This document shows, in pieces, positions 44,505 through 53,571 of a stretch of DNA of 64,000 bases. The stretch spans positions 1 through 64,000 of the forward strand of contig NZ_JPOC01000029.1 in the NCBI RefSeq assembly GCF_000738775.1, given 5' to 3'. The position numbers were made by a program, and so were the translations under genes. Position 1 is the first letter of the stretch, and every line of letters starts with the position of its first letter. The notes under the pieces were generated by a model that did not search any database, was not told the DNA's origin, and was given only the letters and a program-made list of their open reading frames with translations. The stretch is from Prescottella defluvii (GTDB taxonomy: Bacteria > Actinomycetota > Actinomycetes > Mycobacteriales > Mycobacteriaceae).

Positions 44505-45091
44505 CCGGCCCCGGACACCAGTTCGACGCAGTGCGCCACGAACCGCTCCCGCGAAGCGGTGACCGTGCCGTCGAGGTAGCCGATGAACAGGCTCGTGAGA
44601 GCACCGACGAGTGCAACCGCGGTCATCTGCCGTTCCTCGGGATCGGTGAGCTGCGCCAGTTGCTCGTGCACCAGGAGCACGAAGGCCGGCGCGAGCTGCA
44701 ACCCCTGCCCGCCCAGCGCCGGCTCGGTCAGCGGCGCGAGCAGCAGCACCCGGCCGCGCGCCGGGTCGTCGACCATCATCTCGACGAAGGCCGCCACCGC
44801 CGCAGCAGCTCGATCCTGCGGCGACACGGAGGAGCCGACGGCCTCGACAAGGGCGTCGTGCGCCTGCCGACCGACATGGTCGTACACCGCCCGCACGAAT
44901 TGGTCGCGGTCGGCGAAACTCTCGTAGAAGTACCGTTCGGTGAGCCCGGCGGCGCGGCACACCGCCCGGACCCCGACGATTGCACCGCCCTGCGCGCCCA
45001 GCAGTTCGATGCCCGCGGCGAGCAGGGCGTCCCGCCGGGCGGCACGGCGTTCCTCGATGCCGGTGCCCGCCCACGTCCGCTGCGTACCCAC
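44489..45091 (-). CDS. TetR-family regulator
   Basis: A 200-residue regulator with the helix-turn-helix ARRDALLAAGIELLGAQGGAIVGVRAVCRAAGLTERYFYESFADRDQF, recognised by GVRAVCRAAGLTERYFYESF. The ligand domain is of the kind found in many mycobacterial TetR proteins (DRAAAAVAAFVEMMVDDPARGRVLL). The GTG at 45091 is preceded by GGAGG four bases upstream, rather close, so the start is uncertain by a few codons. It is divergent from the MpaB-type oxygenase gene, its most likely target. Confidence 0.9.
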   Translation of the reverse strand: MGTQRTWAGTGIEERRAARRDALLAAGIELLGAQGGAIVGVRAVCRAAGLTERYFYESFADRDQFVRAVYDHVGRQAHDALVEAVGSSVSPQDRAAAAVAAFVEMMVDDPARGRVLLLAPLTEPALGGQGLQLAPAFVLLVHEQLAQLTDPEERQMTAVALVGALTSLFIGYLDGTVTASRERFVAHCVELVSGAGQRRG

Positions 45092-45134
45092 CGCACCTCC
45101 GACCCTTGACCGCGTACCGCACCCGATCCTAATC

Positions 45135-45152
45135 TGACAACGGGTGTAGTCA
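45135..45152. promoter_or_regulatory. Candidate TetR operator upstream of the MpaB-type gene
   Basis: TGAC and GTCA arms 10 bp apart, with further CACCCG/CGGGTG and TTGAC/GTCAA pairs around them (45105-45153), lie in the 84-bp divergent gap. Nested symmetry of this kind suits a TetR dimer pair. Confidence 0.4.
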
Positions 45153-45175
45153 ATTGCTTCCGGGAGGCGGCTCGC

Positions 45176-46114
45176 ATGACCCGTTCGGACACGTCGGCGC
45201 CGATACCGCTCGGCCCCGACTCGCTCACGTGGCGCTACTTCGGCGACTGGCGCGGCATGCTGCAAGGCCTGTGGGCGGGGTCGATGCAGAACATGCACCC
45301 CGGACTGGGTGCCGGCGTGGAGCAGCACTCCCGGTTCTTCGAGGAGCGGTGGGAACGCCTGTTCCGCTCGCTCTATCCGATCGGCGGCGTGGTGTTCGAC
45401 GGCGACCGCGCGCAGCAGACGGCCGAGGAGGTCCGCGACTACCACCGCGACATCAAGGGCGTCGACGCGCAGGGCCGCCGCTATCACGCACTCGATCCGG
45501 AGACGTTCTACTGGGCGCACGCCACGTTCTTCATGGGCACGATCCTCACCGCCGACAACTTCGCCGGCGGCATCACCGAGGCCCAGAAGCGGCAACTGTT
45601 CACCGAACACATCCAGTGGTATCGGCTGTACGGGATGAGCATGCGCCCGGTGCCGCAGACGTGGGAGGACTTCCAGAAGTACTGGGATCACATGTGCCGC
45701 AACGTCCTCGAGGACAACAAGGCCACCCGCGATGTACTCGACCTGTCGGACATCGGCCGTCCCCCCTTCCTGATGTGGATGCCGGAACCGATCTGGAGGA
45801 TTGCCCGCATCCCGGTGTCGAAGGGGTTCGTGTGGCTCACGGTCGGGATGTACGACCAGCCGGTGCGGGATCTGCTCGGCTACCGCTGGGGACCGGTGGA
45901 CGCGTGGGCGCACCGCCGCGTCGGCCGCCTCGTGAACGCCGTCTTCCGTCTCGTCCCGGAGCGCAAACGCAAGCACCCGCGGGCCCGCGGAGGCATGGAC
46001 CGGGTCAGTGGACGGTCACCGGCGGATGCGCCGCTGGTACACACCCCCGCGCGTAATCTGCCGCCGCTCGCGCAGCGCAACGATCCGAGCCACTACTCCC
46101 CACCGGTGGTCTGA
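45176..46114 (+). CDS. MpaB/DUF2236-type oxygenase
   Basis: A 312-residue protein of the DUF2236 family, which includes haem-dependent rubber oxygenase Lcp and fungal MpaB oxygenases. Shared landmarks are LTWRYFGDWRGMLQGLWAG, MQNMHPGLGAGVEQHS, FYWAHATFFMGTILTAD, with conserved His residues that would hold haem or metal, and HIQWYRLYGMSMRPVPQTW. No signal peptide is visible, unlike secreted Lcp. The reaction is unknown. GGGAGG precedes the ATG. The C-terminal 40 residues are basic and Pro-rich. Confidence 0.85.
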   Translation: MTRSDTSAPIPLGPDSLTWRYFGDWRGMLQGLWAGSMQNMHPGLGAGVEQHSRFFEERWERLFRSLYPIGGVVFDGDRAQQTAEEVRDYHRDIKGVDAQGRRYHALDPETFYWAHATFFMGTILTADNFAGGITEAQKRQLFTEHIQWYRLYGMSMRPVPQTWEDFQKYWDHMCRNVLEDNKATRDVLDLSDIGRPPFLMWMPEPIWRIARIPVSKGFVWLTVGMYDQPVRDLLGYRWGPVDAWAHRRVGRLVNAVFRLVPERKRKHPRARGGMDRVSGRSPADAPLVHTPARNLPPLAQRNDPSHYSPPVV

Positions 46115-46134
46115 CCTGTGCGAAGCTCTGATGC

Positions 46135-46674
46135 ATGCCATCGGATCTCGAATCCTTCATGCACGGCCCACTACTGAGCCGCTCGAAGCCACTCGACAAG
46201 GACAACGCGGCGAGCCGCATCAGCGCGTACGTGTACGGCAACATCTTGATCCTCGCGGCGCTGATTCCCGAGACCGTGGCCCGCAACGACACTCGCACCA
46301 TCGCGATCGTCGCGGGAACCGCATTGTCGACCTTCATCGCCCACGCCTTCGCCGAGGGCGTGGGCAAATCGGTCCGCTCCGGCCGGCAACTGACGGCCGG
46401 CGAACGGCTCGCGGAGTTGCGCGACTCCGTACCGGTCCTCAGTTCCGCGGTCGTCCCGATCGCCGTCCTGGCGACCGCGGTCTTCGGGTGGCTGGAGCCG
46501 TTCACCGCACAGGTGATCGCCGAGGTCGCGATCCTGATCCGCATCGCGTCGATGGTCTTTGTCATCACCCGACTGCGCGGCGAACGCCCCTCCGGCAGCA
46601 CGCTGTTCGCCGCCGGCGCGCTGGCAGTGGTCGCGACGGCGATCGTGATCCTCAAGGTCGTGCTGACCCACTAG
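46135..46674 (+). CDS. Membrane protein of unknown function
   Basis: A 179-residue protein. After a hydrophilic start (about 30 residues) come about five hydrophobic segments: YVYGNILILAALIP, TIAIVAGTALSTFIAHAFAEG, VPVLSSAVVPIAVLATAVF, QVIAEVAILIRIASMVFV and LFAAGALAVVATAIVILKVV. HAFAEGVGKSVRSGRQLTAGERL is the only notable loop. It starts 20 bp after the MpaB-type gene and may be co-transcribed. No family was recognised. Confidence 0.75.
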   Translation: MPSDLESFMHGPLLSRSKPLDKDNAASRISAYVYGNILILAALIPETVARNDTRTIAIVAGTALSTFIAHAFAEGVGKSVRSGRQLTAGERLAELRDSVPVLSSAVVPIAVLATAVFGWLEPFTAQVIAEVAILIRIASMVFVITRLRGERPSGSTLFAAGALAVVATAIVILKVVLTH

Positions 46675-46688
46675 CGGCGATCCGCCCC

Positions 46689-48422
46689 CTAGTTGCCGCC
46701 CTTCACCGGTTCCAGGATCTCCGCCCGCGCCTCGGGTGCCGCGGCCCGCAGGGCGTCGGCGGAGGCGTCGTCGGGTTGTGCCTGCGACAGGATCTCGGCC
46801 TCGACCCGCGCCCGGTAGGTCTCCACCTCGCGGTCGATCGTGGCCGCGTCCCAACCGAGGATCGGCGCGACGAGCTTGGCGACCTGCTCGGCGCAGTCCA
46901 CGCCGCGGTGCGGGTATTCGATCGAGATGCGGGTGCGCCGCGCCAGGATGTCCTCGAGGTGCAGGGCGCCCTCGGCCGCGGCCGCGTACACGGCCTCCAC
47001 TTGCAGGTAGTCGGGCGCGTCGGTGATCGGCTGGAGCAGTTCGGGCGCGTCCTTGCCCAGTTCCAGGACCTCGTCGATGAGCGAGCCGTACCGGTCGAGC
47101 AGATGCTTGACGCGGTACGGGTGCAGCCCGTGGAGCTGACCGAGGTGGACGGCCTGGTTGACGAGCGCGAAGTAGCCGTCGGCACCGACCAGCGGCACCT
47201 TCTCGGTGATCGACGGCGCGACGCGGGCCGGAATGTCCTCCGACGCCAGGTCGACGGCGTCCTCCCCCATCACCCGGTACGTCGTGTACTTGCCGCCCGC
47301 GATCGCGACGAGCCCCGGCGCGACCCGTGCGACGGCGTGCTCGCGGGACAGCTTCGACGTCTCGTCGCTCTCCCCTGCCAGCAGCGGACGCAGGCCCGCG
47401 TACACGCCGTCGATGTCGTCGTGGGTGAGCGGGGTGACCAGCACCTCGTTGACGTGGCCGAGGATGTAGTCGATGTCCGCCTTGGTCGCGGCGGGATGCG
47501 CGAGGTCGAGATTCCAGTCGGTGTCGGTGGTGCCGATGATCCAGTGGCCACCCCACGGAATCACGAACAGCACCGACTTCTCGGTGCGCAGGATGATCGC
47601 GGCATCGCTGACGATCCGGTCGCGCGGAACCACGATGTGCACGCCCTTGGACGCCCGCACCCGGAACCGTCCACGCTGCCGGGACAGCGACTGGATCTCG
47701 TCGGTCCACACCCCCGTGGAATTGATGACGACGTGACCACAGACCTCGGTGGTCTCGCCGGTCTCGGAATCCCGGACCCGCACACCGGACACCCGGTCGG
47801 CCTCCCGCAGGAAGCCCACCACCTGGGTGGAGGTCCGGACGACCGCACCGTAGTGCGCCGCGGTACGCGCCACCGTCATGGTGTGGCGGGCGTCGTCGAC
47901 GACGGTGTCGTAGTAGCGGATTCCACCGACGAGCGAATGCCGCTTGAGTCCGGGGGCCATCCGCAGCGCGCCCGCCCGCGTCAGATGCTTCTGCGCCGGC
48001 ACCGATTTCGCGCCGCCCATCCGGTCGTAGAGGAGGAATCCGGCCGCCATGTACGGCCGCTCCCACACCCGATGCGTCAGCGGGAAGAGGAACTTCAACG
48101 GCTTGACCAGGTGCGGCGCGAGCGTCGACATCGACAGTTCCCGCTCGTGCAGCGCCTCGGCCACCAGACCGAACTCGAGCTGCTCCAGGTAGCGCAGGCC
48201 GCCGTGGAACATCTTCGACGAACGCGACGACGTCCCGGACGCGAAATCGCGCGCCTCCACGAGCGCCACCTTGAGTCCGCGCGTCGCGGCGTCGAGAGCC
48301 GCTCCGGCACCGACGACGCCGCCACCGATCACCACGACGTCGAACTGCTCGGACCCCAACTTCTCCCAGGCCTGCTCACGCTGCTGCGGACCGAGGAATT
48401 GCACACCAGGCTGCTTGTCCAA
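46689..48422 (-). CDS. glpD: Glycerol-3-phosphate dehydrogenase
   Basis: A 577-residue FAD-dependent, membrane-associated dehydrogenase that oxidises glycerol 3-phosphate to dihydroxyacetone phosphate and passes electrons to quinone. The N-terminal VVVIGGGVVGAGAALDAATRG binds FAD, and SSKMFHGGLRYLEQLEFGLV, IPWGGHWIIGTTDTDWN and AIAGGKYTTYR are family signatures. It closely follows mycobacterial GlpD2. No ATG fits; TTG at 48422 with GGGAG 6 nt upstream is preferred, GTG at 48404 is the alternative. Divergent from glpK across 75 bp. Confidence 0.95.
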   Translation of the reverse strand: MDKQPGVQFLGPQQREQAWEKLGSEQFDVVVIGGGVVGAGAALDAATRGLKVALVEARDFASGTSSRSSKMFHGGLRYLEQLEFGLVAEALHERELSMSTLAPHLVKPLKFLFPLTHRVWERPYMAAGFLLYDRMGGAKSVPAQKHLTRAGALRMAPGLKRHSLVGGIRYYDTVVDDARHTMTVARTAAHYGAVVRTSTQVVGFLREADRVSGVRVRDSETGETTEVCGHVVINSTGVWTDEIQSLSRQRGRFRVRASKGVHIVVPRDRIVSDAAIILRTEKSVLFVIPWGGHWIIGTTDTDWNLDLAHPAATKADIDYILGHVNEVLVTPLTHDDIDGVYAGLRPLLAGESDETSKLSREHAVARVAPGLVAIAGGKYTTYRVMGEDAVDLASEDIPARVAPSITEKVPLVGADGYFALVNQAVHLGQLHGLHPYRVKHLLDRYGSLIDEVLELGKDAPELLQPITDAPDYLQVEAVYAAAAEGALHLEDILARRTRISIEYPHRGVDCAEQVAKLVAPILGWDAATIDREVETYRARVEAEILSQAQPDDASADALRAAAPEARAEILEPVKGGN

Positions 48423-48497
48423 CTCGGGCTCCCGTGGTTGTCGGCGAATCTGCCCCCAGGCTAGTAGCTTCGTGCGCAGACTGCCCGAGAGACGAGG

Positions 48498-50012
48498 ATG
48501 CCCGTGAGCCAGTACATCGCCGCGATCGACCAGGGAACCACGTCGAGCAGATGCATGATCTTCGACCACGACGGCCTGGTCGTGGGCGTCGCGCAGAAGG
48601 AACACACCCAGATCTTCCCGAAACCGGGCTGGGTGGAGCACGATGCGGGCGAACTGTGGAACAACACCCGCGAGATGGTCGGCTCGGTGCTCGCGAAGAC
48701 GAACCTCACGGCGCAGGACATCGCCGCGGTCGGCATCACGAATCAGCGCGAGACCACCGTGGTGTGGGACCGCGCAACCGGCGAACCCGTCTACAACGCG
48801 ATCGTCTGGCAGGACACCCGCACCGATCGACTCTGTGACGAGCTGGCCGGCGACGACGGCCGCGACCGCTTCCGCGACGCCACCGGGCTTCCGCTGTCGA
48901 CGTACTTCTCGGGCCCCAAGGTGCGCTGGATCCTCGACAACGTCGACGGCGCCCGCGAGCGCGCCGAGGCCGGCGAACTGTGTTTCGGCACCATCGACTC
49001 GTGGATCGTCTGGAATCTCACCGGCGGACTGCACATCACGGACGTGACCAACGCGTCACGCACCATGCTGATGAATCTGCGGACCCTCGACTGGGATCGG
49101 GACATCTGCGACGCGATGGGCATCCCGATGTCGATGCTGCCGGAGATCCGCAGTTCCTCCGAGGTGTACGGCGATCTCGCACTGCCCGGCATCTCCGGGG
49201 GTATCCCCATCGCGGGCATCCTCGGTGACCAGCAGGCCGCGACGTTCGGTCAGGCATGCCTGTCCGAGGGCGAAGCCAAGAACACCTACGGCACCGGCAA
49301 CTTCCTGCTGCTCAACACCGGCACCACGCCGGTGCACAGTGAACACGGCCTGCTCACCACCGTCTGTTACAAGCTGGGCGACAAGCCGGCCGTCTACGCA
49401 CTGGAGGGTTCGGTCGCCGTCACCGGATCACTCGTCCAGTGGCTGCGCGACAACCTGGGAATCATCCAGTCCGCCAAGGACATCGAGCCGCTCGCCCAGA
49501 CCGTCGACGACAACGGCGGCGCCTACTTCGTGCCCGCGTTCTCGGGCCTGTTCGCACCCCGCTGGCGACCGGATGCCCGCGGCGTCATCGCCGGCCTGAC
49601 CCGTTTCGTCAACAAGGGGCACCTCGCCCGCGCCGCACTCGAGGCCACTGCCTACCAGACCCGCGAGGTCATCGAGGCGATGCGCGCGGACTCCGGCGTC
49701 GCACTGAGCTCGCTCAAGGTGGACGGCGGCATGGTCGTCAACGAGACGCTCATGCAGTTCCAGTCCGACATCCTCGACGTCCCGGTCACCCGGCCCGTCG
49801 TGAACGAGACCACCGCGCTCGGCGCCGCGTACGCCGCCGGACTCGCGGTGGGCTTCTGGAAGAGCGAGGACGACATCCGCGACAACTGGGCACAGGACAA
49901 GACCTGGGAGCCGCAGATGGACGAGTCCGAGCGCGAACGCCTCTACCGCGGCTGGAACCGGGCCGTCGAACGCACCTACGGCTGGACCGACGAGGACGAG
50001 CCGGCGTCCTGA
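48498..50012 (+). CDS. glpK: Glycerol kinase
   Basis: A 504-residue FGGY-family kinase that phosphorylates glycerol, feeding GlpD. The phosphate-binding [16 protein letters not shown] and [11 protein letters not shown] loops are present, as are the glycerol-site residues in [12 protein letters not shown] (Arg-Glu) and [14 protein letters not shown] (Asp). The FGGY signature region [20 protein letters not shown] is near 405. GACGAGG precedes the ATG; a GTG two codons later is a possible start. Divergent from glpD, convergent with the aminotransferase. Confidence 0.96.
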   Translation: MPVSQYIAAIDQGTTSSRCMIFDHDGLVVGVAQKEHTQIFPKPGWVEHDAGELWNNTREMVGSVLAKTNLTAQDIAAVGITNQRETTVVWDRATGEPVYNAIVWQDTRTDRLCDELAGDDGRDRFRDATGLPLSTYFSGPKVRWILDNVDGARERAEAGELCFGTIDSWIVWNLTGGLHITDVTNASRTMLMNLRTLDWDRDICDAMGIPMSMLPEIRSSSEVYGDLALPGISGGIPIAGILGDQQAATFGQACLSEGEAKNTYGTGNFLLLNTGTTPVHSEHGLLTTVCYKLGDKPAVYALEGSVAVTGSLVQWLRDNLGIIQSAKDIEPLAQTVDDNGGAYFVPAFSGLFAPRWRPDARGVIAGLTRFVNKGHLARAALEATAYQTREVIEAMRADSGVALSSLKVDGGMVVNETLMQFQSDILDVPVTRPVVNETTALGAAYAAGLAVGFWKSEDDIRDNWAQDKTWEPQMDESERERLYRGWNRAVERTYGWTDEDEPAS

Positions 50013-50036
50013 TCCGGCCGTCCCGCGCGCAGATTC

Positions 50037-50070
50037 ACCTCCCGCACACGCAATCGCGGACGCGGGAGGT
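50037..50070. terminator. Bidirectional hairpin between glpK and the aminotransferase gene
   Basis: ACCTCCCGC (50037-50045) pairs with GCGGGAGGT (50062-50070) in the 57-bp convergent gap; its last bases touch the aminotransferase stop codon. Confidence 0.6.
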
Positions 50071-51296
50071 CAATTCGCGCGCGGCGTGGGGTCGAGCGTG
50101 AACGCATCGTGGGCGGTGCGCAGCCTCTCGACGCCGTCGGCGAGCACCGCGCCGTCGTACGTCGCGAAGCACAGGCGGGCCGCGGACGGATGCGGGTCGG
50201 CGACGCCGAACGCCCCGCCCGGCACATAGGCGACGCCGTGCCGTACCGCGGCGTCCAGAAGCGTCGCGGTGTCGGTGCCGTCGGAGAACTCGACCCAGCA
50301 GAACATGCCGCCGTGAATCGGGGCGTGCGAGATCCGATCGCCGAAAGCCGACCCCAGAGCACGCACGAGCGCACCCGCCCGGGCCGCGTAGGCCGCGCGG
50401 ACCGAGTCGAGGTGGCCGTCGAGCCACTCGGTGTCATCGAGCAGTTCGGCGGCGATCCGCTGGGTCAGCGACGAACCACACAGGTCGGCACCCTGTTTGA
50501 GGAGTTCGACGGCCTCGCACACTCGCCGGTCGCCGTGCAGCCACCCGATCCGCAACGCCGGCGCGAGGGTCTTGGAACCGCTCGACAGTCGCAGCACCCG
50601 ATCCGAGTGCGTCGCGACGGGGTCGGGCGCCGGTTCGTCGAACCACAGTTCGCCGTACGGATCGTCCTCGATGATCCAGAACCCGTACCGGTCGGCGAGA
50701 TTCGCGAGGTGCGCGCGCCGCTCCGCGGACAGCACCACCCCACGTGGGTTGTGGAAGTTGCTGACCGTGTGGACGACCTTGGGGCGCAGGCCTTCCCGTA
50801 GCGACCGCTCGAGCGCGACGGTGTCCATGCCGTCCGCGTCCAGTCCGACGGGAACCAACGTGGCCTGCGCGGTGCGGAACACCTGCAGGGCTCCCGTGTA
50901 GCCGGGCTCCTCGACCACGACGACATCACCCGGATCGAGCAGCACCTGCGCGAGCAGGCTCAGCGCCTGCTGCGAGCCGTGCGTGACGACCACCTCGGCC
51001 GACTCGATCCGACGCCCCACCCGCTCACTCTCGCGGGCGGCGAGGGTCTCGCGCAGCGGCGCCCAGCCGGACGTCTCGCCGTACTGGACGGAGCGCGGAT
51101 CGGCGAGCGCGCGCTGGGCTGCCTCGGCAATTCGTTCGCGGGGAACGAGTTCCGTGGCCGGCAATCCGCCGGCGAGGCTGATCACATCCGGGCGGGCGGT
51201 GAGGGTGAGCAGATCGCGGATGGCGGAACTGCGCAGCCCGGCCATCCGCGAGGACAGGTGCAGGGGCGAATCGAGCGAGGACGAATCGAGTGACAT
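50070..51296 (-). CDS. Class I/II PLP aminotransferase (LysN-like)
   Basis: A 408-residue fold-type I aminotransferase without the N-terminal DNA-binding domain of MocR proteins. It matches the LysN/2-aminoadipate aminotransferase group: DVISLAGGLPATELVP, VQYGETSGWAPLRETLA, NFHNPRGVVLS and the PLP lysine in SSGSKTLAPALRIGW. LysN-like enzymes use 2-aminoadipate, leucine or aromatic amino acids. This would fill the missing step between the semialdehyde dehydrogenase and HglS encoded about 21 kb away, but specificity is inferred only. Confidence 0.88.
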   Translation of the reverse strand: MSLDSSSLDSPLHLSSRMAGLRSSAIRDLLTLTARPDVISLAGGLPATELVPRERIAEAAQRALADPRSVQYGETSGWAPLRETLAARESERVGRRIESAEVVVTHGSQQALSLLAQVLLDPGDVVVVEEPGYTGALQVFRTAQATLVPVGLDADGMDTVALERSLREGLRPKVVHTVSNFHNPRGVVLSAERRAHLANLADRYGFWIIEDDPYGELWFDEPAPDPVATHSDRVLRLSSGSKTLAPALRIGWLHGDRRVCEAVELLKQGADLCGSSLTQRIAAELLDDTEWLDGHLDSVRAAYAARAGALVRALGSAFGDRISHAPIHGGMFCWVEFSDGTDTATLLDAAVRHGVAYVPGGAFGVADPHPSAARLCFATYDGAVLADGVERLRTAHDAFTLDPTPRAN

Positions 51297-51319
51297 GGAG
51301 CGACTCCGCGGCGGGGACG

Positions 51320-51339
51320 GCCGTCGTACACACGACGGC
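51320..51339. promoter_or_regulatory. Inverted repeat upstream of the aminotransferase
   Basis: GCCGTCGT and ACGACGGC arms (51320-51327, 51332-51339) with ACAC between, 24 bp before the minus-strand start. Could be an operator or a leader stem. Confidence 0.35.
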
Positions 51340-51392
51340 GAAGGACGAAGGCAGGAACACCCAGGTCGTCCCGGATCCACGGGGCGGAGAGC

Positions 51393-51428
51393 GATGCGAG
51401 GGGCCGACGGTTCTCGACCCCTCGCATC
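51393..51428 (-). terminator. Terminator after lpdA
   Basis: GATGCGAGGGG (51393-51403) pairs perfectly with CCCCTCGCATC (51418-51428) around a 14-nt loop. It lies 58 bp beyond the lpdA stop. Confidence 0.7.
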
Positions 51429-51486
51429 ATCCCACATCACATCCACTATCTGGAAATCGTCTCCCAGATGTCGGGATCGATCGGGG

Positions 51487-52890
51487 TCAGTCCAGGTCGT
51501 CGTGTCGCATCAGCTGACGCGAGGCCTCGGTGATGGAACCCGACAGCGACGGGTAGACCGAGAACGTCTGCGCCAGATCGTTGACCGTCAGGTTGTTCTG
51601 CACCGCGATCGCGATGGGCAGGATCAGCTCCGACGCCGTTGCCGCAACCACGACACCGCCGATGACCACGCCGGTGGCCGGGCGGCAGAAGATCTTCACG
51701 AAGCCACGACGCAGACCCGACATCTTGGCGCGCGGGTTCGTGTTGAGCGGCAGCATCACGGTGCGGGCCGGGACCTCGCCGCTGTCGATCGCGGCCTGGC
51801 TGACGCCGACGTTCGCGATCTCGGGACGGGTGAACACCGCGGAGGCGACCGTCTTGAGCTTGATCGGGCTCACGCCCTCGCCGAGCGCGTGGTACATCGC
51901 GATACGGCCCTGCATCGCGGCCACCGACGCCAGCGGCAGCAGACCCGTGCAGTCACCGGCCGCGTAGATCCCCGAGACCGACGTGCGCGAGACCCGGTCG
52001 ACGCGGAGGTAGCCGCCCTGGTCGAGTTCGATGCCGACCTTCTCGAGCCCCAGGCCCTCAGTGTTCGGCGTGGAACCGACCGCCATCAGGGCGTGGCTGC
52101 CGTACACCGTCCGGCCGTCCGCGAGCTTGACGACGACGCCGTCCTCGGTGCGCTCGACCGCGTCGGCACGCGCGTGCTTGACGAGCGTCACACCGCGCTC
52201 GGCGAGCACGTCCTCGAGCACGAGCGCCGCGTCGGCGTCCTCGTGCGGCATGACGCGATCCCGGCTGGACACCAGCGTCACCTTGACGCCCATCTCGGTG
52301 TACGCGGACACGAACTCGGCACCCGTGACACCGGAACCGACGACCACCAGGTGCGACGGCAGCTCCTCGAGGTCGTACAGGTGGCGCCACGTGAGGATCC
52401 GCTCCCCGTCCGGCACCGCGCCGGGCAGCACGCGCGGGCTGGCACCGGTCGCGACGAGCACGACGTCGGCATCGAGGACCTTCTCCTCACCGGTGGTCAA
52501 CGTGGCGCGGACCTGATGCTCGGCCATACCGATCTGCGAGTCGATGATCTCGGCGGTGCCCGACAGCAGCTGGACACCCACGCTCTGTAAGCGGGCCCGG
52601 ATGTCGGAGGACTGGACCTGGGCGAGGTTCTTGACGCGGGAGTTGATCTGCGGCAGCGAGATGGTCGCGCTCGCGGGATCGAGAGAAATCCCCAGGTCGG
52701 TGGCGCGACGCATGTCGGTGCGGATGCCGGTGGACGCGATGAACGTCTTGGAGGGAACGCAGTCGAACAGCACACACGCACCGCCGATGCCGTCGGAGTC
52801 GACCAGAGACACCGAAGCGCCGTACTGTGCGGCCACCAGCGCTGCCTCGTATCCAGCAGGTCCGCCACCGATGATTACGATCCGGGTCAT
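51487..52890 (-). CDS. lpdA: NAD(P)H quinone reductase LpdA
   Basis: A 467-residue flavoprotein with the dihydrolipoamide dehydrogenase fold but the quinone-reductase features of mycobacterial Rv3303c. FAD binds VIIGGGPAGYEAALVAA; NAD(P)H binds VVVGSGVTGAEFVSAY; IYAAGDCTGLLPLA is the second FAD loop. The redox pair Cys39-x4-Cys44 (GGACVLFDCVPSK) is complete, whereas the tuberculosis protein, from memory, has Ala at the first. The C-terminal HxxxxE dyad of true lipoamide dehydrogenases is missing (VYPSLSGSITE). GGAGGA precedes the ATG. Confidence 0.93.
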   Translation of the reverse strand: MTRIVIIGGGPAGYEAALVAAQYGASVSLVDSDGIGGACVLFDCVPSKTFIASTGIRTDMRRATDLGISLDPASATISLPQINSRVKNLAQVQSSDIRARLQSVGVQLLSGTAEIIDSQIGMAEHQVRATLTTGEEKVLDADVVLVATGASPRVLPGAVPDGERILTWRHLYDLEELPSHLVVVGSGVTGAEFVSAYTEMGVKVTLVSSRDRVMPHEDADAALVLEDVLAERGVTLVKHARADAVERTEDGVVVKLADGRTVYGSHALMAVGSTPNTEGLGLEKVGIELDQGGYLRVDRVSRTSVSGIYAAGDCTGLLPLASVAAMQGRIAMYHALGEGVSPIKLKTVASAVFTRPEIANVGVSQAAIDSGEVPARTVMLPLNTNPRAKMSGLRRGFVKIFCRPATGVVIGGVVVAATASELILPIAIAVQNNLTVNDLAQTFSVYPSLSGSITEASRQLMRHDDLD

Positions 52891-53080
52891 TCGTCCTCCA
52901 AGCTCACCGCGCCGGCCGGGATCTCCAGCCAGGCCCGCGTACAACGCTATTCCAGTGACCGGGAACACGCAGGCCGTGGCCCCCTTTTCGACCACCGCCG
53001 ATGTGCAATCGGAACCGTCGAGAGCATCGGATCGCGACCGCCGACGGTTCGCCCGCTACCCCCACGCCGAGAACACCGAT

Positions 53081-53086
53081 TAGGCT
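53081..53086 (+). promoter_or_regulatory. Candidate -10 box of the gamma-glutamylcyclotransferase-like gene
   Basis: TAGGCT ends 7 nt before the GTG at 53094, with no Shine-Dalgarno. Confidence 0.4.
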
Positions 53087-53093
53087 TGCCGCC

Positions 53094-53564
53094 GTGCCGA
53101 TCTATGCCGCCTACGGGTCCAACATGCATCCGGAACAGATGCTCGAACGCTGCCCGCATTCGCCGATGGCGGGCACCGGATGGCTCCGAGGCTGGCGGTT
53201 GACCTTCAGCGGGGGCGACATCGGCTGGGAGGGTGCGCTCGCGACGGTCGTCGAGGATCCCGACAACCCGGACGCCAAGGTGTTCGTCGTGCTGTACGAC
53301 GTCCCCGCCGAGGACGAGGAGCGCCTCGACCGCTGGGAGGGCTCCGAACTCGGCATCCACCGCAAGATCCGCCTGCGCGTCGACACCGCCGACGGCCCCA
53401 CCCTGGCCTGGCTGTACGTGCTCGATGCCTACGAGGGCGGGCTCCCGTCCGCCCGCTACCTGGGCGTGATGGCCGACGCCGCGGAGATCGCCGGCGCCCC
53501 CGCCGACTACGTGCGGAGCCTGCGCACCCGCAACAGCCGCAACGTGGGACCGGGCACCCCGTAA
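53094..53564 (+). CDS. Gamma-glutamylcyclotransferase-like protein
   Basis: A 156-residue protein with the GGCT fold. The N-terminal IYAAYGSNMHPEQMLERCP is the characteristic YxxYGSN glycine loop, and RWEGSELGIHRKIRLRV holds the conserved Glu expected for catalysis. The end YLGVMADAAEIAGAPADYV is typical of the single-domain group found next to lpdA in mycobacteria (Rv3304). Its natural substrate is unknown; gamma-glutamyl-amines or peptides are possible. The GTG start is supported by the immediate beginning of the fold. Confidence 0.85.
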   Translation: MPIYAAYGSNMHPEQMLERCPHSPMAGTGWLRGWRLTFSGGDIGWEGALATVVEDPDNPDAKVFVVLYDVPAEDEERLDRWEGSELGIHRKIRLRVDTADGPTLAWLYVLDAYEGGLPSARYLGVMADAAEIAGAPADYVRSLRTRNSRNVGPGTP

Positions 53565-53571
53565 CCGGCCC

